From Microbacteriaceae bacterium (GTDB lineage: Bacteria; Actinomycetota; Actinomycetes; Actinomycetales; Microbacteriaceae): a DNA stretch of 21,345 nucleotides. The notes under the pieces are model-generated. The model ran no database searches. It saw only the letters and a program-made list of their open reading frames with translations, and was not told where the DNA came from. Below, piece by piece: positions 1 to 6,259 of the stretch. Both the position numbers and the translations under genes were made by a program. Positions within the stretch are counted from its first letter, which is position 1. The number at the start of each line of letters is the position of its first letter. The stretch is taken from NCBI GenBank assembly GCA_023254555.1, contig JALRLI010000007.1, positions 1-21,345 of the forward strand, read 5' to 3'.

Positions 1-1454
1 GCTGCCTTCACGATGCGGTTGGCCATGCCGTTGAAAATAATTCCGTGCATGGGAAGTATCGAGTACCAATACAGTCTGCCTCCGAGTCCGCGGGGAAAGA
101 AAATCGCTCGCTGGGTGTACTGCGATGTTCCGTCGGGCAACGCTGTCGCACTGAGCTCCAACCACGCTAATCCGGGCACTTTCATTTCAGCACGGAGCCT
201 CAAGAATGACCCGTGATCGATTCGTTCGACTCGCCACCAGTCGACCGCATCGCCGACCCTGAGCTTCTCTGCATTGCTTCTTCCACGCCGAAGCCCGACA
301 CCGCCAACAATTTTGTCGACGAAGCCTCTGGCCGCCCACGCCATGGGGAGGGAGTACCAGCCGTTTTCTCCGCCGATGCCCTCAATGACGATCCATAAAT
401 CGTCAGCGGGTGCAGAGCAGTTTCGCTTTTTGAGATCAATGAAGACCTTGTGGCCAGCCCAGTCTGGGTCGCTCGGCAGTGGGTCACTCGGCGCGCCATC
501 AACGCTGGAGTTCTGCCAACTGGTCTCAATATCGCCCTCTCGCATTTTGCCGAGGGCGAGTTGAACTGATCGCCGGTACGAGACCAGGCCTTCGGCTGGC
601 GGGGGGATGATCGAGTCGACATCATGCTCGTTCATGATGCAGTCGTGCTGCAGGGAATCAATAATCGGCACTGCGAGCGCCCGAGGAATGGGAGTCACCA
701 GGTTCACCCATTGGCTCGCGAGGTATGGCGTCAGCACCGGCAGCCGAAGAATCTTGCGCGGTTTCATACCGGCCTCGACCGCGTACCCGTTCATCATCTC
801 TGAATACTTCAGCACATCGGGACCACCGATATCGAGAGTACGCGAAATCGAGCTCGGAACATCCGCTGCTTTGATGAGGTAGTGCATCACATCTCGAACA
901 GCAATTGGCTGAATCAGGTTGCCGACCCACTTGGGCGCTGTCATCACGGGGAGTACATCAGTGAGGTGGCGAATCATTTCAAAGCTGGTCGAGCCCGACC
1001 CGATGATGACGCCGGCCTGAAACGCAAGCGTCGGAACGCCCGAATTGAGCAGGATGCTGCCTACTTCGCTTCGTGAGCGCAAGTGTTTCGACAGCTTCGA
1101 AGTGCTGGGATGCAATCCGCCAAGATACACAATCCGCGAGACACCCAACTCGCGAGATGCAGTGGCGACGTTACGCGCGCACCGAAGCTCGGTCTCCTCG
1201 AAATCACCCTTCTGCCCCATCGCGTGGGCGAGGTAGTAGAGCACATCGACGTTTGTGCAGGCAGCTTTGACATCGTCAAGTTGCTCGAGGTTACCCTCAA
1301 CGATTTCAACGTCACTTCGCCACGGAACGTCTGCGAGCTTCTCAAGATTTCTGACGAGCACACGCACTTGAAAGCCAGCGTCGAGCAATCTCGGCACTAG
1401 CCTGCCACCGATATATCCGGTTGCTCCCGTGACGAGTGCGCGGCGATTCTCCAT
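1..1454 (-). CDS. SDR-type NAD(P)-binding protein fused to DUF2867 (3' end outside window)
   Basis: The frame stays open from ATG at 1454 to the window edge, giving 484 codons without a stop, so the C-terminus is missing. The N-terminus has a Rossmann fold with the glycine-rich motif TGATGYIG at residues 9-16, as in atypical (NmrA/epimerase-like) SDR proteins. No clear YxxxK catalytic pair was found. From about residue 330 the sequence matches the DUF2867 type (GGENGWYSLPMAWAARG, then VGDAVDWWRVE and LRLRAEMKVPGLAWLEL), a lipid-binding-like fold often joined to SDR domains in Actinobacteria. The substrate is unknown; a role as a cytoplasmic oxidoreductase or nucleotide-binding protein is inference from the fold. 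The start is supported by the putative -10 hexamer TAGAGT exactly 6 nt upstream, which suggests a leaderless mRNA. There is no Shine-Dalgarno sequence. The gene lies just downstream of tRNA-Lys on the same strand. Confidence 0.85.
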   Translation of the reverse strand, partial: MENRRALVTGATGYIGGRLVPRLLDAGFQVRVLVRNLEKLADVPWRSDVEIVEGNLEQLDDVKAACTNVDVLYYLAHAMGQKGDFEETELRCARNVATASRELGVSRIVYLGGLHPSTSKLSKHLRSRSEVGSILLNSGVPTLAFQAGVIIGSGSTSFEMIRHLTDVLPVMTAPKWVGNLIQPIAVRDVMHYLIKAADVPSSISRTLDIGGPDVLKYSEMMNGYAVEAGMKPRKILRLPVLTPYLASQWVNLVTPIPRALAVPIIDSLQHDCIMNEHDVDSIIPPPAEGLVSYRRSVQLALGKMREGDIETSWQNSSVDGAPSDPLPSDPDWAGHKVFIDLKKRNCSAPADDLWIVIEGIGGENGWYSLPMAWAARGFVDKIVGGVGLRRGRSNAEKLRVGDAVDWWRVERIDHGSFLRLRAEMKVPGLAWLELSATALPDGTSQYTQRAIFFPRGLGGRLYWYSILPMHGIIFNGMANRIVKA

Positions 1455-1460
1455 GCCACG

Positions 1461-1466
1461 ACTCTA
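1461..1466 (-). promoter_or_regulatory. -10 hexamer TAGAGT of a leaderless SDR-DUF2867 transcript
   Basis: TAGAGT on the minus strand is followed by six bases and then the ATG at 1454. This is the TANNNT-N6-start arrangement of actinobacterial leaderless genes. No clear -35 box was seen. Confidence 0.5.
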
Positions 1467-1496
1467 CGCCCAAAGCATCAGAGAGCGAGTAAATTA

Positions 1497-1572
1497 TGGT
1501 GCGCCCCCCGGGACTTGAACCCGGAACCCACTGATTAAGAGTCAGTTGCTCTGCCGATTGAGCTAGAGGCGC
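1497..1572 (-). tRNA. tRNA-Lys (anticodon CTT)
   Basis: The minus-strand sequence folds as a complete 76-nt tRNA. The acceptor stem GCGCCTC pairs with GGGGCGC (one T-G pair), followed by discriminator A and an encoded CCA. The anticodon arm is ACTGA / loop CTCTTAA / TCAGT, giving anticodon CTT. The T arm CCGGG-TTCAAGT-CCCGG is perfect. The 32 bases from the anticodon arm into the T loop (1517-1548) recur almost exactly at 5295-5326, at the end of the HisN-like gene. Confidence 0.97.
1517..1548 (+). repeat. tRNA-Lys core, left copy of a 32-bp direct repeat
   Basis: This part of tRNA-Lys, from the D-arm edge through the anticodon arm, variable loop and half of the T arm, is repeated at 5295-5326 in the same orientation with 31 of 32 bases identical. 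The only difference is C at 1527 versus T at 5305. The repeats lie 3,778 bp apart. Confidence 0.9.
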
Positions 1573-1606
1573 GGATGCTCACACAACGGCGAGGCAACAA
1601 GAGACT

Positions 1607-1635
1607 AGATTATCACCAAAACCGAAGAGTTAAAA
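1607..1635 (-). promoter_or_regulatory. Possible tRNA-Lys promoter
   Basis: On the minus strand TTTTAA (1630-1635) and TAATCT (1607-1612) are separated by 17 bases, 34 bases upstream of the mature tRNA 5' end. The -35 match is weak, so this is tentative. Confidence 0.35.
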
Positions 1636-1643
1636 ACCGTGGT

Positions 1644-2012
1644 CTAGACGAGTGCGATGAGCAGCAGCGCGAAGATCACTACGAAAATGGCGGGCGTCAC
1701 GAATCGCACCACGTTCAACCACGGCGCGAACGCTGCCACCTGCCTCGCGGCGCGGGACTGCTCTGGGAGCGACGCAAGATCTTTCGCAATCGCTATGCCT
1801 TCTGTGGCAGCACCGTATTGGATAAGTGCGCCGAGAATTCCCGAAGCGAGCAAGATGCCGAGTGTCGCATAACGAACCGTGACCGGCGCATCCTGAAGAC
1901 CAAATACCGTAAGCGCGACAGAGGATATGAGCAAAAAAATCGGCCCAAGCTGAGACACCACAATGTGAAGGCGGGCTTTTGCCCAGAGGTCAAGCAATTC
2001 ACGTTCAGTCAT
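1644..2012 (-). CDS. Small membrane protein of unknown function
   Basis: This 122-aa protein is not one I recognise. It has about three hydrophobic segments: roughly residues 17-40, 47-70 (rich in G, A, L and I) and 97-122, the last ending at the C-terminus (FVVIFALLLIALV). Charged or polar stretches lie at the N-terminus (MTERELLDLWAKARLH) and around residues 72-90. The length and layout suggest a simple inner-membrane protein without enzymatic motifs. The ATG start is supported by TAGGAT exactly 6 nt upstream (leaderless pattern). It lies between tRNA-Lys and the CPBP-like gene, all on the minus strand. Confidence 0.7.
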   Translation of the reverse strand: MTERELLDLWAKARLHIVVSQLGPIFLLISSVALTVFGLQDAPVTVRYATLGILLASGILGALIQYGAATEGIAIAKDLASLPEQSRAARQVAAFAPWLNVVRFVTPAIFVVIFALLLIALV

Positions 2013-2018
2013 GACACG

Positions 2019-2024
2019 ATCCTA
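2019..2024 (-). promoter_or_regulatory. -10 hexamer TAGGAT of a leaderless transcript
   Basis: TAGGAT on the minus strand lies six bases before the ATG at 2012 of the small membrane protein. There is no Shine-Dalgarno sequence, which fits a leaderless mRNA. Confidence 0.5.
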
Positions 2025-2037
2025 CTCGGCTGAGGTG

Positions 2038-2062
2038 CGCCTCGCGGCAAGCCTGCGAGGCG
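2038..2062. terminator. GC-rich hairpin after the CPBP-like gene
   Basis: A perfect 8-bp stem (CGCCTCGC with GCGAGGCG) encloses a 9-base loop, 4 bases after the stop codon of the CPBP-like gene. No T-tract follows on either strand, so it is not a standard intrinsic terminator. It may act as a weak terminator or an mRNA 3' end stabiliser. Confidence 0.35.
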
Positions 2063-2066
2063 TCAA

Positions 2067-2903
2067 TCATCGTGCTGGGTACAGAAAAATCGGCACCCAT
2101 TGCGGGTGGTGGGCATACACAAGCACGAGGAACACCATTACATCGAACAACAGATGCACGGTAATGACGTAGTACACGGAGCGGCTCTTCTCAAAAATCC
2201 ACGCCTGAATGAGGGCGAATGGGATGGTCAACACCGGGCCCCACGAGCGGTATCCCAGCTCCCAAAGAAACGACACGAATACGACCGCCTGCAGCACATT
2301 CGCAATCCAGAACGGCAGATGTCTACGAAGCAGCGCGAACACGACGCAGATGAAGAAGAGTTCATCCCAGATGCCGACAAAACCGACGCCGAAAAACAGA
2401 CGGATGACTTCAGAAGGCTCAGATACCGCCGGCCAGTTCAGGTAGCTGCCGGAGCCGATGAAGTAGACCGGCAGAATCAACCAACCCAGCACCAGCACGA
2501 CACCCAGCCAGGCCCACTCAAGCCTCGTCCACGGCTGATTTGGCCGACCCGGAAAGCGAATCGCGTGATCTCGAAACACCCAGCGGCTAAGCGAATATGG
2601 CACGGCTACGGCCGCGATGAGCACCGAACCGAACAGCGCAATGTTTGACCACTCAAGGTTCGCCTCAACCGAAATCTGTGCGATGAGCAACAGCGGCAGC
2701 GCAATCAGCGCCATCTCTCTCGTGAACCGCCACGAGACCGTGACACTCAGTGCCAGGCCCAGCGCAATCACGATATACCCCACCGGTGATGCAAAGACGT
2801 ACAACAGTGGCGCTGCGCTCACGATGAATGCTGCGGATGCCACCGTGCGCACCGAACGCCAGACCCCTACAGGGGATGGCAGAGAACTGATGCTCAAACT
2901 CAC
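2067..2903 (-). CDS. Divergent CPBP-family (Abi-like) membrane protein
   Basis: This polytopic membrane protein has about eight hydrophobic segments and the general layout of CPBP glutamic-type intramembrane proteases (relatives of Rce1). The conserved regions are altered. The usual EExxxR motif reads DELFFI (about residues 180-185). The second motif region FVSFLWE has no histidine. The third motif HLLFD (about 250-254) is kept. It may therefore be a non-catalytic or altered member. The start is uncertain: the frame extends upstream to 2960 but would overlap the amidohydrolase, and GTG at 2903 lies just after that gene's stop at 2908, giving 278 aa. ATG at 2939 is an alternative with a 32-nt overlap. 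It is probably co-transcribed with the amidohydrolase. Confidence 0.7.
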   Translation of the reverse strand: MSLSISSLPSPVGVWRSVRTVASAAFIVSAAPLLYVFASPVGYIVIALGLALSVTVSWRFTREMALIALPLLLIAQISVEANLEWSNIALFGSVLIAAVAVPYSLSRWVFRDHAIRFPGRPNQPWTRLEWAWLGVVLVLGWLILPVYFIGSGSYLNWPAVSEPSEVIRLFFGVGFVGIWDELFFICVVFALLRRHLPFWIANVLQAVVFVSFLWELGYRSWGPVLTIPFALIQAWIFEKSRSVYYVITVHLLFDVMVFLVLVYAHHPQWVPIFLYPAR

Positions 2904-2907
2904 GCCT

Positions 2908-4398
2908 CTAGCGTAGGTGAACGGCAATCTCTCCCGCATCAAACACCACGTCACCATCAATCATGGTCAGGGCGGTGTGGACATCGCGTGGCGCGGCGGT
3001 GAGTGGGTCGTCGTCGAGCAGCACGAGGTCTGCGACTGAGCCGACCGAAACAGGGCCCGCTCCATCTGTTGACGCAAAGAGCGCCTCAGCAGGCGTGAGC
3101 TGTTCTGCCGAGTTCCATGGCTGCTCTCCCGCAGCCGCTCGGTTGACTGCCGCATCAATAGCGAGCCACGGATCTAGCTTCGCCACGGGCGCATCAGAGC
3201 CAAAGAGCATCGCCACCCCGCTGTCACGCATGCTGCCGAACAAGAAGCATCGATCAGCTCGGTCTGCCCAGATTCGTTCGGCGGCAAGTCTGTCATCGAG
3301 CAGATGAGCGGGTTGAACACTGGCTTTGATCCCGAGATGAGCCATACGAGGCACGTCTGGCCGCCGCATGAGTTGGGCATGCTCGATACTGCCGCGAGCG
3401 CCGGTCACTTCAAAGGCATTCAAGGCGTGCTGAACGGCGGCATCACCAATTGCGTGTAGCGCTACTTCTAGGCCGTTTTCGCTTGCGAGTGTGAGCAGCT
3501 CGACCAGCTCGGCTTCTAAGTAGTTGTGCTTTCCTCGAGGATGCAGAGGGTCTGGAGCGTATGGTTCGCAGCAGTAGGCAGTCAGTGCGCTCATCGAACC
3601 GTCAGAGATTATTTTGAGCGGCCCCAGGCGCACGAGCTCGGTGAGTGTATCGTTCGTGCGCAGCCCGCGACTGAGAACATCATCGAGTGAGTCAGGGTAA
3701 AAACCGGCACGAACTCGAAGCCTTCCTATTCCCTCAGTCACTCGAGCAGGCCACGTCAGATGGTTTGGCTCGTACTCGAGGTCGGTGATGCCGACGATGC
3801 CTTTCGAATGAGCATCCCGAATCACAGACGAATACTCCGCCGCGGTGGCTTTTGGATCAATCTCGCCTAACCGGGCATACATCTCGAACCAAGGGTTTTC
3901 ATCAATCAGCCCAGGCTCAGGTGCACGGCCAAAGTGCTGATAAGCCCGACTATTCAACCAAGCACAGTGGCCGTCTCCCGAAATCAAGACGACTGAAAAG
4001 CCTGCGGTAATTGCATCAAGCTCTGCTGTTCGCGCCAAATCCTGCCAAATCGTGGTTCTGAAGCCGGCGCCCATGATGACACCTTCGGTGTTCCCTGAGC
4101 TTCGCAATTCGTTCACATGCTCAGAGACCTGAGCAAGCACTTCAGCTGCGGACTCTGTGTTGTCGAGTTGCAATCGACCTGCGGATTTGGCCCATTGGCC
4201 CATGTGTACGTGATGATCCCAAAGCCCCGGAATGAGCCAACGACCCTCAGCCTTAATAACCCTGTCGAGCCCGGTCGCAGCAATCGAGGGCGCCACGTCA
4301 ACAACGCGATTTCCCTCGATTCGAACATCTACCACACCGACAGAATCGGCAGTCTCCGACCCCACTATTCGTGCCTGCTGAATCAGTAGCGAAGTCAT
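2908..4398 (-). CDS. Amidohydrolase family protein (YtcJ-like, amidohydrolase_3)
   Basis: This 496-aa protein is of the metal-dependent amidohydrolase superfamily. The metal-binding DHHVHM motif lies near residues 61-66, after the short N-terminal beta-sandwich strand MTSLLIQQARIVG. Further family hallmarks are GDGHCAWLNSR, ISDGSMSALTAY, HAIGDAAVQHALNA, SIEHAQ and FGSDAPV, with a C-terminal composite-domain strand (VGSVADLVLLDDDPL). YtcJ-like enzymes hydrolyse amide or C-N bonds; the substrate here cannot be told. The frame reaches a GTG at 4440, but ATG at 4398 fits the family N-terminus better and is preceded by a weak GAAAG. It diverges from the HisN-like gene and is followed at once by the CPBP-like gene, suggesting a two-gene transcript. 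Confidence 0.88.
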   Translation of the reverse strand: MTSLLIQQARIVGSETADSVGVVDVRIEGNRVVDVAPSIAATGLDRVIKAEGRWLIPGLWDHHVHMGQWAKSAGRLQLDNTESAAEVLAQVSEHVNELRSSGNTEGVIMGAGFRTTIWQDLARTAELDAITAGFSVVLISGDGHCAWLNSRAYQHFGRAPEPGLIDENPWFEMYARLGEIDPKATAAEYSSVIRDAHSKGIVGITDLEYEPNHLTWPARVTEGIGRLRVRAGFYPDSLDDVLSRGLRTNDTLTELVRLGPLKIISDGSMSALTAYCCEPYAPDPLHPRGKHNYLEAELVELLTLASENGLEVALHAIGDAAVQHALNAFEVTGARGSIEHAQLMRRPDVPRMAHLGIKASVQPAHLLDDRLAAERIWADRADRCFLFGSMRDSGVAMLFGSDAPVAKLDPWLAIDAAVNRAAAGEQPWNSAEQLTPAEALFASTDGAGPVSVGSVADLVLLDDDPLTAAPRDVHTALTMIDGDVVFDAGEIAVHLR

Positions 4399-4466
4399 GG
4401 ATGCGCTTTCAAGAGATCTCGGATGCTCGGCGTTCTGCACGCCCTAGCCCATGCTAGTTCAGCCAG

Positions 4467-4472
4467 TAGTGT
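4467..4472 (+). promoter_or_regulatory. -10 hexamer TAGTGT of the leaderless hisN-like transcript
   Basis: TAGTGT is followed by six bases and then the GTG at 4479. This is the TANNNT-N6-start pattern, without a Shine-Dalgarno sequence. Confidence 0.5.
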
Positions 4473-4478
4473 TAACGC

Positions 4479-5312
4479 GTGAGCAATTCAAGCGCCTTGA
4501 ACCCCGAAAAGTGGCTGAGCGACCTCGAGTTTGCCCTCGAACTGGCAAACATCGCCGATGCGCACTCACTCCCCCGTTTCAAAGCAGCAGACCTCAAAGT
4601 GTCAACAAAACCAGACACAACGTTTGTCACCGACGCTGACACCGCAGTCGAGGCGGCTATCCGCGAACACATCGAGAGTAACCGCCCCGAAGACGGATTC
4701 TTCGGCGAAGAATCCGGCAAGTTCGAGCAGGGTAACCGGCAATGGATTCTCGACCCGATTGATGGCACCTCAAACTTCTTACGCGGCGTGCCCAACTGGG
4801 CGACACTCATTGCGCTCGCAGTTGATGGCAAGCCGGTCGTCGGCGTCGTTTCAGCTCCTGCCTTCGGCAAGCGCTGGTGGGGCGCCGAGGGTTCGGGCGC
4901 TTGGATGAGCGTGGGCGGCACTGCACCAACACGGCTCGCCGTTTCCGGTGTGAAGAATCTTGCCGAATCATCACTCAGCTTTCAAAGCATCAGGCAGTGG
5001 GATGACGCTGGATACCTGAACTCACTGGTCGAGCTGACCCGCACTGTCTGGCGTGACCGAGCCTACGGAGATATGTGGTCGTACATGCTCTTGGCAGAAG
5101 GTCAGGTCGACATCGTCGCAGAGTTTGATGTCAAACCCTACGACCTCGCCGCCTTGGTGCCGATTGTCACCGAGGCGGGCGGTCGCTTCACCGACATCGA
5201 GGGTAACGAGTCAGCGTGGAACGGCAGCGCATTGGCAACCAACGGCGCTCTCCACGATCAGGTGGTCACGTTTGTTGCCGAGAACCGACGCGTGGAACCC
5301 GGAATCCACTGA
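4479..5312 (+). CDS. hisN: Inositol-monophosphatase-family phosphatase, probable histidinol-phosphatase
   Basis: This 277-aa protein has the full metal-binding set of the FIG/IMPase superfamily: GEES at 76-79, DPIDGT at 92-97 and the C-terminal aspartate in YDLAALVPIVTEAGG (D222). The block YGDMWSYMLLAEGQVDIVAE (196-215) resembles actinobacterial HisN, which dephosphorylates L-histidinol phosphate in histidine synthesis. Other sugar or inositol phosphatases are possible. The GTG start is supported by TAGTGT six bases upstream. Its last residues (EPGIH) and stop codon are encoded by a 32-bp near-copy of part of the tRNA-Lys gene at 1517-1548, so the natural C-terminus was probably replaced. 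It is convergent with the MarR gene; the two stops are 19 bases apart. A second family member is at 20610. Confidence 0.85.
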   Translation: MSNSSALNPEKWLSDLEFALELANIADAHSLPRFKAADLKVSTKPDTTFVTDADTAVEAAIREHIESNRPEDGFFGEESGKFEQGNRQWILDPIDGTSNFLRGVPNWATLIALAVDGKPVVGVVSAPAFGKRWWGAEGSGAWMSVGGTAPTRLAVSGVKNLAESSLSFQSIRQWDDAGYLNSLVELTRTVWRDRAYGDMWSYMLLAEGQVDIVAEFDVKPYDLAALVPIVTEAGGRFTDIEGNESAWNGSALATNGALHDQVVTFVAENRRVEPGIH

Positions 5313-5326
5313 TTAAGAGTCAGTTG
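5295..5326 (+). repeat. tRNA-Lys core, right copy (att-like or tRNA fragment)
   Basis: This is the second copy of the 32-bp direct repeat, lying across the 3' end and stop codon of the hisN-like gene. Neither flank continues the tRNA, so it cannot give a functional tRNA. It keeps the 5-bp anticodon stem (ACTGA/TCAGT). It resembles the core of an integration site or a scar of tRNA-targeted recombination, but no integrase is present in the window. Confidence 0.75.
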
Positions 5327-5331
5327 ACTCG

Positions 5332-5805
5332 CTACTTTGGCGCGCGGCGCTCCGTATCAATTGAGTCGAGTATCGGCTGCAACGCTGCATTCAGTTGCTT
5401 CACCTGAGCCGGAGTGATGGCATCAAAAATCATCTCGCGCACTGCCTCAACGTGACCGGGTGCGGTTACCTCAAGCTTGGCGAATCCAGCGTCGGTGAGT
5501 GTGGCGTTCGTCGCGCGACCGTCAGTTTCACACGCTGAACGCACGACCCAGCCTTGCTTTTCAAGACGCGAAACAACGTGTGAGAGCCGTGAAAGCGATG
5601 AGTTGGTGTGAAACGCGAGATCGCTCATCAGCCGTGTCCTGTTTGGCGCTTCAGAAAGCATCGCCAGAACGTGATATTCAAACTGGTTCATGTCTGCGTC
5701 GCGCTTGAGCTGTGCTTCGACCGCATTCGGCATGAGCATCGACAAGCCGACAAGTTTCAGCCAGAGTTCGCGTTCTTCGTCAGTGAGCCAGCGTGGTTCA
5801 GCCAT
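5332..5805 (-). CDS. MarR-family transcriptional regulator
   Basis: This 157-aa protein has MarR length and architecture: N-terminal dimerisation helices (ELWLKLVGLSMLMPNAVEAQL), then a winged helix with LAMLSEAPNRTRLMSDLAFHTNSSLSRLSHVVSRLEKQGWV as recognition region and a basic wing (SACETDGRATNATLTDAG). C-terminal helices complete the dimer. MarR proteins usually repress a neighbouring gene and respond to small molecules; the ligand here is unknown. A Shine-Dalgarno TAAGGAG lies 8 bases before ATG 5805; the earlier in-frame GTG at 5814 overlaps that site and is rejected. It is divergent from the DUF3054 gene (55 bp between starts), which is a plausible target, and convergent with the hisN-like gene. 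Confidence 0.9.
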   Translation of the reverse strand: MAEPRWLTDEERELWLKLVGLSMLMPNAVEAQLKRDADMNQFEYHVLAMLSEAPNRTRLMSDLAFHTNSSLSRLSHVVSRLEKQGWVVRSACETDGRATNATLTDAGFAKLEVTAPGHVEAVREMIFDAITPAQVKQLNAALQPILDSIDTERRAPK

Positions 5806-5848
5806 CGCACGCACTCCTTACTTGAAGAATCAACTACTCAGCCAAGAG

Positions 5849-5854
5849 TACGCT
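5849..5854 (+). promoter_or_regulatory. -10 hexamer TACGCT of the leaderless DUF3054 transcript
   Basis: TACGCT lies six bases before the GTG at 5861 with no Shine-Dalgarno sequence, again the leaderless spacing. It lies in the short divergent gap with the MarR gene. Confidence 0.45.
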
Positions 5855-5860
5855 AGAACC

Positions 5861-6259
5861 GTGACCACCGCATCCAAAACTCCCACGAAGCGAACCGTTG
5901 TCATCGCCGCACTCACCGATGTAATCGCGGTCATCGTCTTCACCGCAATTGGCCGCTCAAGCCACGCAGAAGCGCTCGATCTCGCGGGATTTAGCGTAAC
6001 CCTCTGGCCGTTTCTCGCTGGAACGATAATTGGCTGGACACTCAGCCGCAGCTGGCGCGCCCCGCTGCGAATCTGGCCAAACAGTGTGCTGATTTGGGCG
6101 AACACTGTTGTGTTCGGCATGTTCTTTCGCGCGCTCAGCGGTCAGGGCGTTCAGCTGAGCTTCGTGATTGTGGCATCAATTGCCACGGGCATCCTGCTTA
6201 TCGGTTGGCGGCTCGTCGCTCTGATCGTGGGCCGAGTGCTCGCAAAGCGCCGAGGATAG
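5861..6259 (+). CDS. DUF3054 family membrane protein
   Basis: This 132-aa protein has four hydrophobic segments: about residues 12-30 (VVIAALTDVIAVIVFTAIG), 40-60 (LAGFSVTLWPFLAGTIIGW), 72-90 and 98-125. The start TDVIAVIVFTAIGRSSH and the WPFLAGTIIGW segment are characteristic of the actinobacterial DUF3054 family, whose function is unknown. GTG 5861 is chosen because TACGCT lies six bases upstream; an upstream open frame exists but would run across the MarR promoter. Its last 62 bases overlap, tail to tail, the 3' end of the P-type ATPase gene on the other strand. Confidence 0.8.
   Translation: MTTASKTPTKRTVVIAALTDVIAVIVFTAIGRSSHAEALDLAGFSVTLWPFLAGTIIGWTLSRSWRAPLRIWPNSVLIWANTVVFGMFFRALSGQGVQLSFVIVASIATGILLIGWRLVALIVGRVLAKRRG

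Noticed and set aside
1575..2648. Long plus-strand open frames opposite the small membrane protein and the CPBP-like gene
   Set aside because: Their translations are rich in Arg, His, Gln and Asp without domains, as expected for antisense shadows of hydrophobic proteins.
1573..5294. A recognisable mobile element between the tRNA-Lys repeats
   Set aside because: No integrase, transposase, phage or plasmid gene was found; the repeat is reported, but the element is not.
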